A DNA stretch of 7,051 nucleotides from Bifidobacterium breve (GCA_943325655.2 CALPQG020000131.1:1-7051), one strand, 5' to 3'; positions 1-6,584 are shown, numbered from the stretch's first letter. The notes: generated by a model not told the origin, from the sequence alone. Numbers and translations: made by a program.

Positions 1-21
1 CAATTTCCTTCATGCTAGGCA

Positions 22-53
22 ATAAAAAAATGCCTTCATTTTACTGAAAGCAT
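22..53 (-). terminator. Intrinsic terminator of pfkA
   Basis: Read on the minus strand, this lies 30 bases after the pfkA stop codon. The arms ATGCTTTCA and TGAAGGCAT form a 9-pair stem with one U-G wobble around a 6-base loop (GTAAAA). A run of six further T residues and then ATT follow directly. The wobble pairs only in the minus-strand RNA, since the plus strand has a C-A mismatch there, and no T-run follows on the plus side. This fits termination of pfkA transcription in particular. The stem is only moderately GC-rich, so termination may be incomplete. Confidence 0.75.
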
Positions 54-82
54 TTAAAATATTGCTAACGGTTTTTTAATTT

Positions 83-1072
83 TTATTCGTGAAAAGGACT
101 TCTTCCACTCAAAATATCAATCATATTGATCAACTCTTTGTTGATAGGTTTTTTCTTGGTAATGGTGGTTTCAAAATCAGTAAAAACCAAATTCCTATTA
201 ATGATACCTGCCATCACATTTGTTTTCCCAGCCAATAAACCTTCCACAGCACCAATTCCAACTCGACTTGCCAACACCCTGTCAGAAGCCGTTGGAGAAC
301 CACCACGTTGGATATGACCCAAAGTAGTTACTTTTGAATCTAAATTAGGAAGTGCTTTTTTAACTTTTTTAGCAATTTCAATCGCATTGCCTTCCACTTC
401 ACCTTCAGCTACGATAATTACGTGAGAAGATTTAGTGTGTTCGTGGTTATAACTTAATTTAGCCACGATGTCTTTGATAGAAACTTTCTTTTCAGGCATA
501 ATTGCCATCTCTGCACCACCACCAATTGCAGACCTTACAGCAATATAACCGGTGTCACGACCCATTACTTCAATAAAAAATATACGGTCGTGGGCATCAG
601 CAGTATCTCTAATTTTATCTATTGCTTCCAAAGCGGTATTGACAGCAGTGTCATAACCAATTGTAAAATCTGTACCATACAAATCGTTGTCAATGGTGCC
701 AGGAGCACCAATAATTGGAATACCAAATTCTTCATAGAATAATTTAGCTCCAGTAAATGTACCGTTTCCACCTATTGCAACAATTCCTTCAATGCCTTCT
801 TTTTTGATTTGTTCGTAGGCTTTCTTCCTGCCTTCTGGAGTTCTGAATTCTAAGCTTCTTGCAGACTTTAAAATTGTTCCTCCTTTTTGAATAATGTTGG
901 AAACAGCTTTACCATCCAAAGTGATAAAACTTCCGTTGATCATTCCATCATATCCCTTAAATATTCCGACACACTCAACATTGTAATAAATACAACTTCT
1001 AACTACCGCCCTGATACAAGCATTCATGCCTGGAGCATCACCACCTGAAGTGAAAACAGCTATTTTTTTCAT
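83..1072 (-). CDS. pfkA: ATP-dependent 6-phosphofructokinase
   Basis: Cytosolic enzyme that phosphorylates fructose 6-phosphate to fructose 1,6-bisphosphate, the committed step of glycolysis. The 329-residue protein is full length (E. coli PfkA is 320). Visible motifs are the nucleotide-binding GGDAPGMNA at 10-18, SAR/EFR at 70-77, the catalytic TIDND at 126-130 with Asp128 as the expected base, EVMGRDTG at 168-175 (substrate binding), VAEGE at 221-225, and HIQRGGSP at 253-260 followed by DRVLASR. Gly104 in the GGxG loop points to ATP rather than pyrophosphate as phosphoryl donor. The odd point is residue 103, which is Asn (codon AAC) where the family normally has the Mg-ATP-associated Asp (GGDG). 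The rest of the active site looks intact. The ATG start matches the N-terminus expected for the family. The gene stands alone, divergent from the sugar-gene cluster, with its own terminator downstream. Confidence 0.97.
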   Translation of the reverse strand: MKKIAVFTSGGDAPGMNACIRAVVRSCIYYNVECVGIFKGYDGMINGSFITLDGKAVSNIIQKGGTILKSARSLEFRTPEGRKKAYEQIKKEGIEGIVAIGGNGTFTGAKLFYEEFGIPIIGAPGTIDNDLYGTDFTIGYDTAVNTALEAIDKIRDTADAHDRIFFIEVMGRDTGYIAVRSAIGGGAEMAIMPEKKVSIKDIVAKLSYNHEHTKSSHVIIVAEGEVEGNAIEIAKKVKKALPNLDSKVTTLGHIQRGGSPTASDRVLASRVGIGAVEGLLAGKTNVMAGIINRNLVFTDFETTITKKKPINKELINMIDILSGRSPFHE

Positions 1073-1190
1073 TATTTCTTAAAATCTCTGTTAAATAAAG
1101 TATCAATTTTAGGGAAAAAATTTTTACTTTGAAACAATTTCACCTAAGAAAGAAAGAATAGTTTGCAAGCAAAAGATTAAAACACTGAAT
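1073..1190. promoter_or_regulatory. Divergent promoter region between pfkA and the aminotransferase gene
   Basis: This 118-base gap must hold the start signals for both pfkA (leftward) and the aminotransferase gene (rightward). Each direction has a near-match to the Bacteroidota -7 element TAnnTTTG, with 5 of the 6 fixed bases. TTACTTTG at 1124-1131 on the plus strand lies about 60 bases before the rightward ATG. TAAAATTG, read on the minus strand at 1111-1104, lies about 31 bases before the pfkA ATG. I found no convincing TTTG element at the -33 distance for either, so the exact boxes are tentative. The presence of promoters here is inferred mainly from the gene layout. Confidence 0.4.
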
Positions 1191-2321
1191 ATGAAAGAAA
1201 TAAGAATGGTTGATCTTTTGGGGCAATATTCAAAAATAAAGGAAAAGTTGGACTATGCGATGCAGGATGTCATAGAAAATGCTGTTTTTATCAATGGGCC
1301 ACAAGTAGGACTTTTTGCAAATGAATTGGCTGATTTTTTACATGTCAAACATGTGATTCCATGTGCCAATGGAACCGATGCTTTGCAAATTGCACTGATG
1401 GCTTTGGACTTACCCCGCGGTGCAGAAATCATCGTACCAACCTTCAATTATGTAGCTACTGCTGAAGTTATTGCTTTGTTAGGTTTCAAACCCATTTTTA
1501 TTGATTCCTCTGTAGACAATTACAATTTATTGATTGGAGCTATCGAAGCAGCCATCACTGAAAATACCCGCGCAATAATGCCCGTGCATATTTTTGGTCA
1601 ATGTGTGGACATGTTGACCGTTTTAAAAATTGCTCAAAAATACAACCTGTATGTCATTGAAGATGCTGCACAAGCCATTGGCAGTAAATGTTTCTTTCCT
1701 GATGGAACAGAACGCTTTGCAGGTACGATTGGGCATATTGGAACTACTTCATTTTTCCCTTCTAAAAACTTGGGATGCATGGGTGATGGTGGAGCAATAT
1801 TTACCAACGACGATGCTTTTGCAAAAAAAATAAAAGCCATTGCCAATCACGGGCAAAGCACAAAATACAATTACGATGAAATAGGTGTAAATTCAAGGCT
1901 AGACACCCTTCAGGCGGCAATTCTTCGCGTAAAATTAACCAACCTTAGCACCTACAATCAGTCAAGAATTGATGCAGCCAGTTTTTACACCCAATTTTTA
2001 GAAGCATATCCTTTTATTGAAACACCTCGTACTGCACATTGGACTTCACACGTATTTCATCAATATACACTTCAGGTAGACGCAAATCAACGGGATGGAC
2101 TAAAAAAATTCTTAGAGACAAAAAATATTCCGACCATGATTTATTATCCATTGCCATTGCATTTGCACAAAGCATATCAATATTTGGGCTATAAAGAAGG
2201 CGATTTTCCAAACGCAGAAAATATTTCTAAAAAAGTAATCTCATTACCTATGCATACTGAATTGGATAATGAGCAATTATTATATATTTGTAATTCTATA
2301 ATTGAATATTTCAAAAACTAA
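1191..2321 (+). CDS. DegT/DnrJ/EryC1/StrS sugar-nucleotide aminotransferase (WbpE/WlbC-like)
   Basis: PLP-dependent aminotransferase, fold type I, that transfers an amino group (usually from glutamate) to a keto sugar nucleotide in the cytosol. It has 376 residues, typical for the family. Motifs in order are ANGTDALQ at 59-66 (phosphate-binding turn), PVHIFGQ at 131-137, EDAAQAIG at 157-164 (Asp158 contacts the PLP pyridine nitrogen), SFFPSKNLG at 187-195 with Lys192 as the Schiff-base lysine, GDGGAIFTND at 198-207, and NSRLDTLQAAIL at 234-245. From memory these blocks resemble WbpE/WlbC, which aminates UDP-2-acetamido-2-deoxy-3-keto-glucuronate. That specificity is an inference supported by the WbpB-like oxidoreductase two genes downstream. 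Other 3- or 4-amino-sugar transaminases of the family remain possible. It is the first gene of the plus-strand cluster, and its stop lies 13 bases before the next ATG. Confidence 0.93.
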   Translation: MKEIRMVDLLGQYSKIKEKLDYAMQDVIENAVFINGPQVGLFANELADFLHVKHVIPCANGTDALQIALMALDLPRGAEIIVPTFNYVATAEVIALLGFKPIFIDSSVDNYNLLIGAIEAAITENTRAIMPVHIFGQCVDMLTVLKIAQKYNLYVIEDAAQAIGSKCFFPDGTERFAGTIGHIGTTSFFPSKNLGCMGDGGAIFTNDDAFAKKIKAIANHGQSTKYNYDEIGVNSRLDTLQAAILRVKLTNLSTYNQSRIDAASFYTQFLEAYPFIETPRTAHWTSHVFHQYTLQVDANQRDGLKKFLETKNIPTMIYYPLPLHLHKAYQYLGYKEGDFPNAENISKKVISLPMHTELDNEQLLYICNSIIEYFKN

Positions 2322-2334
2322 AACTATTGATAGC

Positions 2335-2949
2335 ATGAAGACAAGCATTATCAAAATCTCCTTAGTAGTGTTGAGCGCTGCTGCAGCACTTCAATCGTGT
2401 TCCCCAACGAAACATATTTCTGATTATGTTGTCAATAACAAAATCGAAAAACATGTAACAGATGTTCCTGACACCACCTACTTGAACAGACTTTATAAAG
2501 CAAAAGATAGAATTAGCCAAAGTTACCTAGAGGTTTCAAAATACAAAGACAATCAAGGAGAACACATTCTTTTTGCTTCTGATGCTTATCCTTCTTGTGG
2601 CTACAGTGGCGATGTGTATGGTAAAATCAAATACCATATCATGACCATTGAACGTGCAAAACAAATCCGTAATTATTGTCAATCGGTAGAAGATTGGGAA
2701 AAGTTTTATCCACTTGAATCAGGAAAACCTAAATTAGACCAAACTGAAATCAACTATAAAATTTCTGACGATGTATTTATCTCTTTTATTGTTTCTTACC
2801 AATATGAAGTGGTCAACAAAGAAGATGGTGGACAACAAGGGCGTAAAAATGCTTTTATTGATGAAATGGATTTGTGGATTGATGGAAGAAGACACAGGGT
2901 TCACATTGATTTGTTTGTAAAATCGTTACAAGGACTAGGAGATTTATAA
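2335..2949 (+). CDS. Uncharacterised lipoprotein
   Basis: I do not recognise this protein (204 residues). It begins with a clear lipoprotein signal: MK, a hydrophobic stretch at about residues 5-19, then LQSC with Cys22 as the probable lipidated residue, followed by Ser-Pro-Thr. Gln at -2 is unusual for a lipobox but tolerable. No acidic surface-export signal follows the Cys, so an inner-leaflet outer-membrane or periplasmic location is more likely than the cell surface (inference). The mature part is mixed and soluble, with Cys88 and Cys115, an aromatic-rich C-terminal half and a GRRHRVHIDLF block near 184-194. The ATG at 2335 is preferred over an in-frame TTG at 2302. The TTG would overlap the previous gene and put 11 polar residues ahead of the signal peptide. 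Tight spacing (13 bases) after the aminotransferase gene suggests co-transcription. Base composition is like its neighbours. Confidence 0.85.
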   Translation: MKTSIIKISLVVLSAAAALQSCSPTKHISDYVVNNKIEKHVTDVPDTTYLNRLYKAKDRISQSYLEVSKYKDNQGEHILFASDAYPSCGYSGDVYGKIKYHIMTIERAKQIRNYCQSVEDWEKFYPLESGKPKLDQTEINYKISDDVFISFIVSYQYEVVNKEDGGQQGRKNAFIDEMDLWIDGRRHRVHIDLFVKSLQGLGDL

Positions 2950-2961
2950 TTTTAGTTACAA

Positions 2962-3029
2962 GTTATCAAGTTATCAAGTTTACGGTTTTCAAGTTTAAAA
3001 ACAAACACGATAACCGTAAACTTGACAAC
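2962..3029. repeat. Long inverted repeat with tandem GTTATCAA units
   Basis: In the 96-base gap before the oxidoreductase gene, GTTATCAA occurs twice in tandem (2962-2969 and 2970-2977). An 18-base arm at 2970-2987 (core CAAGTTTACGG) is matched in inverse at 3012-3029 with 17 of 18 bases. The inner 14 bases pair perfectly across a 24-base spacer, which itself holds a further TCAAGTTTA copy. Neither arm is followed by a T-run on either strand, so this is not a standard intrinsic terminator. In the transcript it would form a strong hairpin ending 16 bases before the oxidoreductase ATG. A role in mRNA processing or stability, or simply a dispersed intergenic repeat, is possible but not shown. 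Confidence 0.8.
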
Positions 3030-3045
3030 CTTAAACTGAAAATAC

Positions 3046-4068
3046 ATGTCAGCTAAAATTAAATTTGTAATCATTGGTTGTGGACATATTGGAAAACGTC
3101 ACGCCCTCATGGTTGAACGCAATCCTGAAGCACAACTGGTTGGAATGGTTGATGTGAACGAAGACTTGAAACCTGACATTGAAGCTACTTTTAAGGTACC
3201 ATTTTTTAATAATATAGCAGCATTATTTGCATCAAACCTTGCGATAGATGTCATCAATATTTGCACCCCCAATAATGAACATGCACCACAATCAATTCTT
3301 GCTTTAAAACATGGCTGTCATGTGGTATGTGAAAAACCTATGGCACTTTCAAAGCAGGAATGCGATGAGGTCATCAACACTTCTTTACAAGCATCAAAAC
3401 ATGTTTTTTGTGTAATGCAAAACAGGTACAGTCCGCCTTCTGTTTGGCTCAAGGAAATGATTACTCAGGGAATTTTGGGGAATATTTACATGGTTCAGAT
3501 CAACTGTTACTGGAACAGGGACGACAGGTATTACAAACCAGGAAGCTGGAAAGGAAACCAACAAATCGACGGAGGTACATTGTTTACCCAATTCAGCCAT
3601 TTTATAGATATTATGTATTGGTTGTTTGGTGACATCAGCAACATCACAGCAAAATTCAATGATTTTAACCATCAAAAATTAACCGAATTTGAAGATTCAG
3701 GAATTGTATCTTTTGATTTTGTAAATGGAGGAATGGGCTCCATCAATTATTCTACAGCGGTATGGGATACCAATCTTGAAAGCAGCATTATCATTATTGG
3801 CGAAAATGGAAGTGTGAAAGTTGGAGGACAATACATGAATGAAGTGAGGTACTGTCATATTAAAGATTACGTGATGCCTGCATTGGCGGAAGGAAGTCCA
3901 GCGAATGATTATGGTTTTTATAAAGGAAGTGCCGCCAACCACCACTTTGTCATCGAAAATGTGGTTGATACCTTGTTGGGTAAAACCACTGCCACTACCA
4001 ATGTGTTGGAAGGTTCAAAAGTAGTTGAAATTATTGAACGGATTTATAGCTTGAAAACCAACGTTTGA
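3046..4068 (+). CDS. Gfo/Idh/MocA-family sugar-nucleotide oxidoreductase (WbpB/WlbA-like)
   Basis: NAD(P)-dependent dehydrogenase acting on a sugar or sugar nucleotide. The 340-residue length is normal for the family. The N-terminal Rossmann fold carries GCGHIGKRH at 11-19 (GxGxxG), an acidic Asp36 after the second strand, ICTPNNEH at 72-79 and CEKPMALS at 95-102 with the family's catalytic-site Lys97. The C-terminal half shows SWKG at 167-170, DGGTLF at 175-180, and SHFIDIMYWLFGD at 184-196 with His185 at the expected catalytic position. NHHFVIENVVDTL at 298-310 fits the conserved C-terminal helix. The SWKG and SHFID surroundings resemble WlbA/WbpB, which oxidises UDP-GlcNAcA at C3 to make the ketone used by WbpE-type aminotransferases. 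The WbpE-like gene upstream supports this. Substrate specificity is inferred; other Gfo/Idh sugar dehydrogenases cannot be excluded. It follows the lipoprotein gene by 96 bases containing the inverted repeat. Confidence 0.92.
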   Translation: MSAKIKFVIIGCGHIGKRHALMVERNPEAQLVGMVDVNEDLKPDIEATFKVPFFNNIAALFASNLAIDVINICTPNNEHAPQSILALKHGCHVVCEKPMALSKQECDEVINTSLQASKHVFCVMQNRYSPPSVWLKEMITQGILGNIYMVQINCYWNRDDRYYKPGSWKGNQQIDGGTLFTQFSHFIDIMYWLFGDISNITAKFNDFNHQKLTEFEDSGIVSFDFVNGGMGSINYSTAVWDTNLESSIIIIGENGSVKVGGQYMNEVRYCHIKDYVMPALAEGSPANDYGFYKGSAANHHFVIENVVDTLLGKTTATTNVLEGSKVVEIIERIYSLKTNV

Positions 4069-4110
4069 ATTTTGAATTGAATTTTTGTTTGAAAAAATTT
4101 GAAATTTGAA
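4064..4110 (+). repeat. Cluster of five TTTGAA repeats
   Basis: TTTGAA begins at 4064, 4071, 4088, 4098 and 4105, giving five copies within 47 bases that start inside the last codons of the oxidoreductase gene. The spacings are 7, 17, 10 and 7 bases, so it is an irregular array and not a perfect tandem repeat. An AT-only stem (AATTTTT/AAAAATT, 4080-4099) could form around a 6-base loop, but it has no GC pairs. The T-run at 4116-4122 is too far from it to make a convincing terminator. Slipped-strand expansion of an AT-rich intergenic tail is the simplest explanation. Confidence 0.6.
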
Positions 4111-4328
4111 TCCTATTTTTTTACGACAATGTTATGTACGCTGTGTTTTTCAAAAAAAAGACTGAAAACGCAATTGATTAAAGAACTACCCAACTATTTG
4201 ATAAATGATTGCAACACGTCAATAAAACAGCGCAAATATTCTTACACTTACACAAACGATATTCAACATCAAAAATTCTAAATAAAACTATTACACACCA
4301 TTCAACAGCATTAGTATCAAACCACTTT
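4069..4328. other. Convergent intergenic region, no supported gene
   Basis: This is the 260-base gap between the 3' ends of the oxidoreductase and Sua5 genes. Apart from the TTTGAA cluster it is AT-rich and low in complexity, with T- and A-runs at 4116-4122 and 4152-4159. The only notable open frame (60 codons, 4099-4281, plus) begins with TTG inside the TTTGAA cluster and its product looks random. I found no clear intrinsic terminator for either gene. On the minus strand, ACTA and TAGT before a TTTTATTT stretch could pair weakly downstream of the Sua5 gene, but this is not convincing. Confidence 0.6.
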
Positions 4329-5294
4329 TCACCTCACAGCAGCCCTTTTCAGTCTATCATTCATGGCCAAACCTAAGCCTGTTTCAGGCAAAAGCTTTTC
4401 TAAAACAATCACCTCAAGATCCATGGCATCTAATTTTCTAAGGAAGGCAAACAAATTTTTCGCGGCTTCTTCCAGGTTTTCAGATGGTGACAAGATCATT
4501 TTATTTTCAATCAGGTAATTTTCATTCCATTTACCAAAATTCAAAACCCCAATTTTTGAAGTTTCATACTGCGAAAGTTCATCTGCAGTTGGTGCAATTA
4601 AAAAAATCTTTTTGGGTGAATAATGACTTTTCAACATCCCAGGAGCTTTTGGATTGGAAGACGAATGCGCCGTTACGATTACTTTTCCAACCACCGCCTC
4701 AATTCTGTCTACAGACAAACCACCCAATCTATAAATCACAGGTTTCCCATTTTCTAAACCTACAATGGTAGACTCCAAACCCACTTCACAAGCACCGCCA
4801 TCTAAAATATAAGATACCTCCTCTCCTAACTGCTCCTGTACATGCATTGCCGTAGTTGGACTAATATACCCAAACGGATTGGCACTTGGTGCTGCCAATG
4901 GAAAGTCAAGTATAGACAACAAATCCAACGTCAACGGATGGTTAGGAATTCGAACGGCAACTGTATCCATACCAGCGGTTACCAAATCAGGAACAATAGT
5001 CTTTCTTTGAAGTAATAATGTTAATGGACCTGGCCAAAAAGCATCCGCAAGTAGTTGTAAAACAGGTGGAATATCCTGTACAAACTGCAATACCTTATCC
5101 ACTGAATTGCTATGCAAGATTAAAGGATCAAAAAATGGTCTGTTCTTGGCTTTAAAAATTTTCAAGATTGCAGCTGTATCTAATCCATTTCCAGCCAAGC
5201 CGTAAACGGTTTCGGTTGGTATAGCCACCAATTCACCTTGCTTCAATACTTGTTCTGCAAATGCAATATCAATCCCAATTTTTGCCATATCCAT
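4329..5294 (-). CDS. sua5: L-threonylcarbamoyladenylate synthase (Sua5/TsaC2 type)
   Basis: Makes threonylcarbamoyl-AMP from threonine, bicarbonate and ATP in the cytosol. TsaD and partners then use it to place t6A at position 37 of ANN-decoding tRNAs. The 321 residues give the two-domain Sua5 form, not the short TsaC (about 190). The YrdC domain spans roughly 10-205, with PTETVYGL at 26-33, KAKNRP at 48-53 (the KxR signature), FWPGPLTLLL at 86-95, PSANPFG at 136-142 (SxN signature) and VGLESTIV at 171-178. The linker APGMLKSHYSP at 217-227 matches the PGMxxxHYxP segment that closes over the active site. The C-terminal Sua5 domain ends in the typical LGLAMNDRLKRAA at 307-319. The start is uncertain by two codons: ATG at 5294 gives MDMAKIG, and Met3 is equally plausible. 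A GGAAG lies 4 bases before the first ATG. Not obviously linked in function to its neighbours. Confidence 0.96.
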   Translation of the reverse strand: MDMAKIGIDIAFAEQVLKQGELVAIPTETVYGLAGNGLDTAAILKIFKAKNRPFFDPLILHSNSVDKVLQFVQDIPPVLQLLADAFWPGPLTLLLQRKTIVPDLVTAGMDTVAVRIPNHPLTLDLLSILDFPLAAPSANPFGYISPTTAMHVQEQLGEEVSYILDGGACEVGLESTIVGLENGKPVIYRLGGLSVDRIEAVVGKVIVTAHSSSNPKAPGMLKSHYSPKKIFLIAPTADELSQYETSKIGVLNFGKWNENYLIENKMILSPSENLEEAAKNLFAFLRKLDAMDLEVIVLEKLLPETGLGLAMNDRLKRAAVR

Positions 5295-5410
5295 GTAACT
5301 TCCATTTATTATATTTCATTCAAAAATCATGACAATTCATTTTGAATAAATAGGTACTTCATTGATTAGATACCCCGTTGGGTAAAATACAATATGCCAT
5401 TGCAATATTG

Positions 5411-5485
5411 AACACAGATGGAACGGATAGAGCATATTTTCGCAGATTCCAACTTTTTAAGCTGCGAAAATTCGCTCAAATCTGC
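5411..5485. repeat. Intergenic repeat with nested inverted arms (CTGCGAAAAT type)
   Basis: Read on the minus strand the segment holds AATCTGCGAAAAT, then TATCCGTTCCATCTGTGTTC. This is the wording of a repeat I recall as widespread between genes in Bacteroidota (memory, not searched). Two inverted pairs are visible. ATTTTCGCAG (5436-5445) against CTGCGAAAAT (5462-5471) is a perfect 10-base pair with a 16-base spacer. GCAGATT (5442-5448) against AATCTGC (5479-5485) is perfect over 7 bases and overlaps the first, so the two foldings are mutually exclusive. No open frame or RNA family is recognised. Confidence 0.6.
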
Positions 5486-5499
5486 ATCATCCATGTTCC

Positions 5500-5526
5500 A
5501 TAATTGCCAGTATTGCTGACAATTAT
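5500..5526 (-). other. Strand-specific hairpin between the EamA and Sua5 genes
   Basis: On the minus strand, ATAATTGTCAG pairs with CTGGCAATTAT around the 5-base loop CAATA. This gives an 11-pair stem whose only non-Watson-Crick pair is a U-G wobble. On the plus strand the same position is a C-A mismatch, so the stem is better formed in RNA read leftward, the direction of both flanking genes. No T-run follows, so it is not a typical intrinsic terminator. It might be an mRNA 3'-end stabiliser for the transporter transcript or part of the adjacent repeat; neither is shown. Confidence 0.55.
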
Positions 5527-5601
5527 TTAATTTCACCCAATAGGTTATTAGATAGCATAGCATTAAACACTATATACCCCTCGTCTTTTACTTTTCACCA
5601 G

Positions 5602-6537
5602 TTAAACTGCTTTGTTAGAATACGCACTCACGGTAAGAACACCTGTTAAAACCAATATGGTACCCATAATTTCAAAAACAGTAATTTGTTCACCCAAGAA
5701 TATATAAGCCAAAGTAATTGTAGCAATAGGTCCGATACTTCCAATGATGGAGGTTTTACCCGAGCCAATCAAATTGATGGCAGAAGACAATAACAAAGAA
5801 GCCAACACGGTGGAAAACAATGCCATTAAAATACTCAAGGCAAAAACTTCCCATGGCAAATTTAATGACTTAAATCCATTCATGACGACACAATGAATAA
5901 TGACTGCAATAGAAGAAACAATCATGGCATAACAGGTAAATCGTTTTACGCCAAATTTATGGATTAAATTTTCGGAACCAACCAAGTACAAGGCATAAGT
6001 GATGGTACTTAAAAAAACGAAGGTGGCACCAAGTACGCCGTTTGGTTTCGAAGTACTCCAGATATCATGGTAAAAAACAAATAAGACGCCAATATAAGTC
6101 AACAACAAGGATAGGATTTCTATTTTTTGAATTTTCTTTTTGAAAACAACTGCGCCAATAATCACCACAATGGTAGGATATACAAATACTATCAAGCGCT
6201 CTAATCCTGTAGAAATATATTTCAAACCAATAAAATCAAACAAACTAGAAAGGTAATAACCAAGTATACCCATGATTACCAACAAGTAATAATCTTTTGA
6301 TGATAAATCTGAGGATTTTGCTTCGGTCCTATTTAACCAAGCAATTACAATAAAAAAAGGAAGTGCAAACACCATTCTCAGCATTAATGCGGTATATACA
6401 TCTACCTCATATTGGTATACCAATTTCACCAAAACCGCTTTGGTAGAAAAGCAAATTGCCGCAAGCACCGCAAATATTACCCCAAGGTAGGAATTGAATG
6501 ACTTTTTGATTGAATGTTGAAATAAATTACCTTCCAT
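5602..6537 (-). CDS. EamA/DMT-superfamily transporter, inner-membrane permease
   Basis: Integral inner-membrane protein of the drug/metabolite transporter superfamily (311 residues, the usual length). The hydrophobic pattern fits ten helices, at about residues 17-38, 48-69, 83-104, 111-133, 138-157, 167-187, 199-219, 229-252, 262-282 and 285-306. Together they form two EamA repeats of five helices each. The second repeat ends with the family signature (PIATITLAYIFLGEQIT at 270-286, then E289 and G292). The first repeat has its counterpart around YPTIVVIIGAVVFKKKI at 120-136. A short charged N-terminus precedes helix 1. Proteins of this type export or import amino acids, nucleotides or other metabolites. 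The substrate cannot be read from sequence, and no neighbour suggests one. The ATG start leaves all of helix 1 intact. A -7-like promoter box lies about 48 bases upstream. Confidence 0.93.
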   Translation of the reverse strand: MEGNLFQHSIKKSFNSYLGVIFAVLAAICFSTKAVLVKLVYQYEVDVYTALMLRMVFALPFFIVIAWLNRTEAKSSDLSSKDYYLLVIMGILGYYLSSLFDFIGLKYISTGLERLIVFVYPTIVVIIGAVVFKKKIQKIEILSLLLTYIGVLFVFYHDIWSTSKPNGVLGATFVFLSTITYALYLVGSENLIHKFGVKRFTCYAMIVSSIAVIIHCVVMNGFKSLNLPWEVFALSILMALFSTVLASLLLSSAINLIGSGKTSIIGSIGPIATITLAYIFLGEQITVFEIMGTILVLTGVLTVSAYSNKAV

Positions 6538-6584
6538 AGAGATTCCATTGCAGAATCAAATGTTGTATCCAATTTAATTCTCCC

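Larger units (their letters stand above)
5295..5601. other. Intergenic region, hairpin-rich, no supported gene
   Basis: This is the 307-base gap between the Sua5 and EamA genes, both of which read leftward. It contains the repeat at 5411-5485, the hairpin at 5500-5526 and a small stem TACCC/GGGTA (5371-5384, 4-base loop). A 65-codon open frame on the minus strand (5366-5563) spans these elements. Its product is rich in Cys, Ile and Ser with no recognisable pattern, which is what a translated intergenic repeat looks like. No T-run follows any hairpin on the minus strand, so no terminator for the transporter gene is evident. The region presumably also holds the Sua5 promoter, but I see only a weak -7 match (GATTTTTG on the minus strand). 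Confidence 0.55.

Noticed and set aside
1..13. Possible start of another minus-strand gene (ATG at 13, reading M-K-E-I)
   Set aside because: Only four codons are visible, and the ATG lies just after the pfkA terminator T-run with no room for its own promoter. It cannot be judged without more sequence.
2302..2334. Upstream in-frame TTG start for the lipoprotein gene
   Set aside because: It would overlap the aminotransferase gene by 20 bases and put 11 polar residues before an otherwise textbook lipoprotein leader that begins at the ATG at 2335.
4143..4171. GTGTTTT/AAAACGC pairing as a terminator for the oxidoreductase gene
   Set aside because: Short stem with a wobble and an A-rich loop, and no T-run after it.
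4099..4281. 60-codon plus-strand open frame after the oxidoreductase gene
   Set aside because: It starts with TTG inside the TTTGAA cluster, and its product is low-complexity with no recognisable motif.
5366..5563. 65-codon minus-strand open frame between the Sua5 and EamA genes
   Set aside because: It spans the CTGCGAAAAT-type repeat and two hairpins. The product has no domain-like pattern and looks like a translated intergenic repeat.
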